DNA of 8,461 bases from Vulcanisaeta sp. MG_3 (GTDB taxonomy: Archaea; Thermoproteota; Thermoprotei; Thermoproteales; Thermocladiaceae). Shown here piece after piece: positions 5,872-8,461 of the stretch (the stretch's first letter is position 1; each line of letters begins with the position of its first letter). Location: assembly GCA_001516765.1 (NCBI GenBank), contig LOCH01000139.1:1-8461 (forward strand), read 5' to 3'. A model generated the notes under the pieces. It did not search any database and had not been told where the DNA came from. It saw only the letters and a list, made by a program, of their open reading frames with translations. Made by a program: the position numbers and the translations under genes.

Positions 5872-6717
5872 TCAAGCAAGATGAATGAGTAGGTCGAGAA
5901 GCCCTAGTAGTATTGTCATGATACTAAGCATTAACCTAATAACCCATTCAGGAACCCTCCTCTGTATCGACGCGCCGAGGTATGAACCCATAAGTCCACC
6001 GAACCCTATGCTCACGCCAACGGAGATATTGGGACCAAACCCCAATATTGAATATGTCACTAAGGACGGGATGGACCCCGCTAGGGTCCCAATCAATGTT
6101 GCACCAGCTGTTACGTAAACGGGTAGGTTAAAGGCCGTTAATAATATCGGCGCCATTATCGATGCGCCCCCAATACCATAAATACCACCAACCACGCCAA
6201 TGATGAAGGATAATGCGAAGATTATTGGTAATGATACGCTGAAGACCTTATCTGAAAACAGGAAGAAAAGTCTCCCAGACCTCACACCCAACACCTTCAC
6301 AGCAGTAACCAGCTGCTTCCTAGCCCTCACAGCTCTCACGGTCATGATCGATTCAACGCCAAGGATTAGTAAAACGACATCGACAAACACCCTAAAGACC
6401 TCAGCCCCTATTAAGAAGACACGGATATACGAACCCGCGATAGAGCCCGCCATACCACCAAGGGCTAGCGTGAGAGCTAACTGCTTGACTACCCTACGCT
6501 CTCTCAAATAACGATAAATAGATAATGGTGTGGCGATGACATTATACATGAGATTCGTACTGCTAACCACAGGGCTTAATGCCCCAAGTATGTAAATCTG
6601 GGCAGGTACTAATAAATAAGCCCCCGAGATACCGCCCTGAGAGGCTACGAATGAGATTATAAGTGCTAATCCAAATAGTTCAATCAAGATAAATTCGTTC
6701 ACATTTGATTTTGGCAA
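5872..6717 (-). CDS. TauE/SafE-family membrane exporter
   Basis: The 281-residue membrane protein shows about eight hydrophobic segments in two related halves. Each half has the glycine-rich family motif: S-Q-G-G-I-S-G-A-Y-L-L-V-P at 26-38, and G-G-I-Y-G-I-G-G-A-S-I-M-A-P at 177-190. A G-x-M-G-S-Y-L-G-A-x-I-x-R-R repeat follows at 241-254, mirrored at 87-99. This is the TauE/SafE (DUF81, COG0730) family, whose members are thought to export sulfite, sulfoacetate or similar organic anions. The substrate here is unknown. A basic loop near 125-150 separates the halves and should face the cytoplasm. The start is uncertain: TTG 6717 gives the longest form, while GTG 6702 fits better with the weak TATA-like box at 6729-6739. 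It follows fumarase alpha by under 55 bases on the same strand, so read-through is possible, but no functional link is evident. Confidence 0.85.
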   Translation of the reverse strand: MPKSNVNEFILIELFGLALIISFVASQGGISGAYLLVPAQIYILGALSPVVSSTNLMYNVIATPLSIYRYLRERRVVKQLALTLALGGMAGSIAGSYIRVFLIGAEVFRVFVDVVLLILGVESIMTVRAVRARKQLVTAVKVLGVRSGRLFFLFSDKVFSVSLPIIFALSFIIGVVGGIYGIGGASIMAPILLTAFNLPVYVTAGATLIGTLAGSIPSLVTYSILGFGPNISVGVSIGFGGLMGSYLGASIQRRVPEWVIRLMLSIMTILLGLLDLLIHLA

Positions 6718-6728
6718 TAATTAAGCTT

Positions 6729-6739
6729 AATTTTTATTA
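6729..6739 (-). promoter_or_regulatory. Weak TATA-like box of the TauE/SafE gene
   Basis: The minus strand reads TAATAAAAATT between the fumarase alpha stop and the exporter. Its centre is 16 bases before TTG 6717 and 31 before GTG 6702, so if it is used, GTG 6702 is the likelier start. The match is poor. Confidence 0.3.
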
Positions 6740-6754
6740 CACTTAGTTGATTCA

Positions 6755-7633
6755 TTATAGCGGCTTTACCTCGTATTTACCATCAGGGTACACGATAGCT
6801 CGGGCCCTCCTGGTTGCCCAGCACGAAAAGACTATGCCTATCGCGAAGGTTGCTGGGTGCCTGTACGCGTACTCAATATGCACGTCTAGTGCCGTTACCC
6901 TACCTCCAGTTCCATGAGCCCCAATACCTAGTTTATTGATAGCCTCCAGCAATGCGTCCTCAATCTTTGCGATTCCGGGATTACTATTTCTTGAACCAAC
7001 GGGCCTTAATACGGCAGCCTTCTTGGCCAGCTTGGCGGCAACGTCTAGGTTGGGCCCAATACCCACACCAACAATGACTGGTGGGCAGGGCATTGGGCCA
7101 GCATCAATGACAGCGTTGAGTACAAGCTCGGGTAGCCTTTCCCATGCATTGCCTGGCGGTACCACGAAGGCCTTGCTGGGTAGCTCGGTACCACCACCCT
7201 TTGGTGTGTATATCATTTCCAGGTAATCACCATCAAATAATTCCACATCAAACACGGGTATCCCAATGCCTGTATTATCCCCTGTGTTTCTCTCGGTCAA
7301 TGGGTCTACGGAGTTCGACCTTAGGGGCAACTCCTTCGTAACCTCCCTGACTGCTTCCGTCAGTATTGAGAATAATTTGCTCCTTATTGGGAAGCCATCG
7401 CCAAGCTTTATGAAGAACGTGGGCACGCCAGTGTCTTGGCACACGGCTGCGTTGTACTGCCTTGCCAGGTCTATATTCGTTAGTATCGCATTCAACTGAA
7501 CCTTGCTTGGTTCGTGAATCTCGATCTTAACGGCATTCTTAAGCGCATTCACCACATCATCCGCCGGCGAGACACTGGCCATCTTTACTATTGCCTTTGC
7601 CGCCTCCTTAATCGAATCCTCAAGGCTCGGCAT
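6755..7633 (-). CDS. fumA: Fumarate hydratase class I, alpha subunit (Fe-S)
   Basis: This 292-residue protein is the N-terminal-domain subunit of the oxygen-sensitive class I fumarase, which interconverts fumarate and (S)-malate in the cytoplasm. Three Cys lie where the family's [4Fe-4S] ligands do: C65 (A-V-C-Q-D-T-G), C183 (G-P-M-P-C-P-P) and C271 (F-S-C-W-A-T-R-R). Other family blocks are N-S-V-D-P-L...N-T-G-D-N (107-120), T-P-K-G-G-G-T-E (143-150), R-P-V-G-S-R-N-S-N-P (210-219) and H-G-T-G-G-R (240-245). L-tartrate dehydratase alpha is the close alternative and cannot be excluded by sequence alone. Its partner, the beta subunit, is encoded divergently 104 bases away instead of directly downstream. 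A TATA box 27 bases before ATG 7633 indicates a leaderless transcript. Length is normal for the two-subunit form. Confidence 0.93.
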   Translation of the reverse strand: MPSLEDSIKEAAKAIVKMASVSPADDVVNALKNAVKIEIHEPSKVQLNAILTNIDLARQYNAAVCQDTGVPTFFIKLGDGFPIRSKLFSILTEAVREVTKELPLRSNSVDPLTERNTGDNTGIGIPVFDVELFDGDYLEMIYTPKGGGTELPSKAFVVPPGNAWERLPELVLNAVIDAGPMPCPPVIVGVGIGPNLDVAAKLAKKAAVLRPVGSRNSNPGIAKIEDALLEAINKLGIGAHGTGGRVTALDVHIEYAYRHPATFAIGIVFSCWATRRARAIVYPDGKYEVKPL

Positions 7634-7656
7634 GGTTAACCTAGCGTAACCGAGGT

Positions 7657-7664
7657 ATTAAAGC
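7657..7664 (-). promoter_or_regulatory. TATA box of fumarase alpha
   Basis: The minus strand reads CTTTAATA, centred about 27 bases before ATG 7633, giving a leaderless transcript. It faces away from the beta-subunit box at 7706-7713; about 41 bases lie between the two boxes, where a shared regulator could bind. Confidence 0.6.
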
Positions 7665-7705
7665 TTTGTTTGCCACATCAATGTAGTAAATAATTATGGA
7701 AATGC

Positions 7706-7713
7706 TTAATTAA
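7706..7713 (+). promoter_or_regulatory. TATA box of fumarase beta
   Basis: TTAATTAA, centred about 28 bases before GTG 7738, predicts a leaderless or nearly leaderless transcript and supports GTG 7738 rather than GTG 7747 as start. Confidence 0.6.
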
Positions 7714-7737
7714 GGACCTAGTGTACACTAGCTTTGG

Positions 7738-8373
7738 GTGTTTGTTGTGGGCACGTACTACCTGAAAACCCCCATTAGTGACGAGGACATCACTAAATTA
7801 AGGGTTGGGGACACAATATACGTGAGTGGCATACTCATTAGTGCACGTGATTCAGCCCATGTCAGAATGGTCGAGTCAATAAGAAAGGGCGAGAAATTGC
7901 CCGTTGATTTAAAGGGCGGAGTTATATACCACGCGGGCCCAGTTGCCCTGAAGCAGGGCGATACATGGAGGATAATAAGCATGGGACCAACAACCAGCGC
8001 TAGGATGGATGACTTCGAACCAGAGGTTATCGAGAAACTCGGCGTCAAGCTTGTAATCGGCAAGGGTGGCATGGGTCCCAAGACTACGGAGGCAATGAGG
8101 AAGTTCAAGGCAGCATACGCAATATTCACGGGTGGCGCCGGTGTCCTGGCGGCTAAGGCTATCAAGAGAGTCCTAGGCGTACACTGGCTCGACCTAGGTA
8201 TTGCGGAGGCCATGTGGATCCTCGAGGTTGAGAACTTCGGGCCACTAACCGTCGTGATAGACTCATACGGCAACAACTACTACGAAGACCTCAGAAAGAA
8301 CGTTAGGGAGAAGGTTAAGGAACTATCCGAGGAGGTCAACAGGGTAATAAAAGACGTACTCCACAACCCATAG
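7738..8373 (+). CDS. fumB: Fumarate hydratase class I, beta subunit
   Basis: The 211-residue protein matches the C-terminal-domain subunit of class I fumarase, which completes the active site on the alpha subunit's Fe-S cluster. Family blocks in order are L-R-V-G-D-T-I-Y-V-S-G (21-31), A-R-D-S-A-H-V-R (36-43), Y-H-A-G-P-V (64-69), G-P-T-T-S-A-R-M-D (83-91), G-K-G-G-M-G (108-113) and F-T-G-G-A-G-V-L-A. The beta subunit of tartrate dehydratase is the near alternative. The start is GTG 7738, supported by the TATA box 28 bases upstream; GTG 7747 is a weaker choice. The C-terminus is a charged helix (about 190-208). Placing beta divergent from alpha, not in an alpha-beta operon, is unusual, but both promoters sit in one 104-base region, so balanced expression is possible. 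Confidence 0.93.
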   Translation: MFVVGTYYLKTPISDEDITKLRVGDTIYVSGILISARDSAHVRMVESIRKGEKLPVDLKGGVIYHAGPVALKQGDTWRIISMGPTTSARMDDFEPEVIEKLGVKLVIGKGGMGPKTTEAMRKFKAAYAIFTGGAGVLAAKAIKRVLGVHWLDLGIAEAMWILEVENFGPLTVVIDSYGNNYYEDLRKNVREKVKELSEEVNRVIKDVLHNP

Positions 8374-8411
8374 AGAATATGCACCTAAGAGGTTGCCGCT
8401 TTCAAAACCAA

Positions 8412-8420
8412 TTATAAAAA
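8412..8420 (+). promoter_or_regulatory. TATA box of the gene leaving the window
   Basis: TTATAAAAA is a strong TATA box. Transcription would start at about 8441, eight bases before the ATG at 8449. It lies about 40 bases after the fumarase beta stop codon. Confidence 0.55.
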
Positions 8421-8448
8421 GGCATCGAGGAAGAACAATAGGTATTGC

Positions 8449-8461
8449 ATGCTGATTAAAA
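8449..8461 (+). CDS. Start of an unidentified gene, cut by the window end
   Basis: ATG at 8449 followed by CTG ATT AAA is placed about 33 bases after the centre of a strong TATA box, giving a short leader of about eight bases. Only four codons (M-L-I-K) are visible, so nothing can be said about its product. Position and promoter are the only support. Confidence 0.35.

Noticed and set aside
7758..8276. Minus-strand open frame of 172 codons
   Set aside because: Antisense to fumarase beta, whose motifs are unambiguous.
8379..8396. ACCT-AAG-AGGT mini-hairpin after fumarase beta
   Set aside because: Four pairs with a three-base loop and no T-run; not enough for a terminator.

Overview
The window looks like chromosomal DNA of a hyperthermophilic or thermophilic crenarchaeon, most probably a Thermoproteales member of the Vulcanisaeta/Caldivirga kind. 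The evidence is archaeal-type ribosomal proteins eL19 and uL18 side by side, a two-subunit class I (Fe-S) fumarase, TATA boxes about 26 bases ahead of start codons so that most mRNAs would be leaderless, and AGGTGAT Shine-Dalgarno sequences matching the archaeal 16S 3' end. The genus is inferred from gene style only; no rRNA or tRNA gene is present.

Layout from the left. All genes up to 7633 are on the minus strand. A zinc-ribbon membrane protein (850 to 212) stops seven bases into an overlapping frame (218 to 27) that supplies what looks like its missing second membrane segment. Then come a ten-helix DMT/EamA transporter (1946 to 984), an MFS transporter (3441 to 2101), ribosomal proteins uL18 (4227 to 3586) and eL19 (4734 to 4288), a zinc-type MDR oxidoreductase (5804 to 4788), a TauE/SafE-family exporter (6717 to 5872) and fumarase alpha (7633 to 6755). 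Fumarase beta (7738 to 8373) is on the plus strand, diverging from alpha across 104 bases. A further plus-strand gene probably begins at 8449 and runs off the window.

How the genes work together. The two fumarase genes should make one enzyme, interconverting fumarate and malate in the TCA or dicarboxylate/4-hydroxybutyrate pathways, and are probably co-regulated from the shared intergenic promoter region. eL19 and uL18 are a remnant of the archaeal spc ribosomal operon, here without L32e upstream or S5 downstream. The remaining genes (two permeases, an exporter, an MDR reductase) look like independent units; most have their own TATA box. No gene-free stretch exceeds 300 bases. The longest gaps (1947-2100, 3442-3585, 851-983, 7634-7737) hold promoters, and two of them also hold repeats.

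No CRISPR array, insertion sequence, tRNA or obvious new multi-gene system was seen. The items most worth checking are the frame break at 212-254, the divergent fumarase promoter, the Asp-containing zinc site of the MDR enzyme, and the hairpin inside the unusual C-terminal tail of the DMT transporter.
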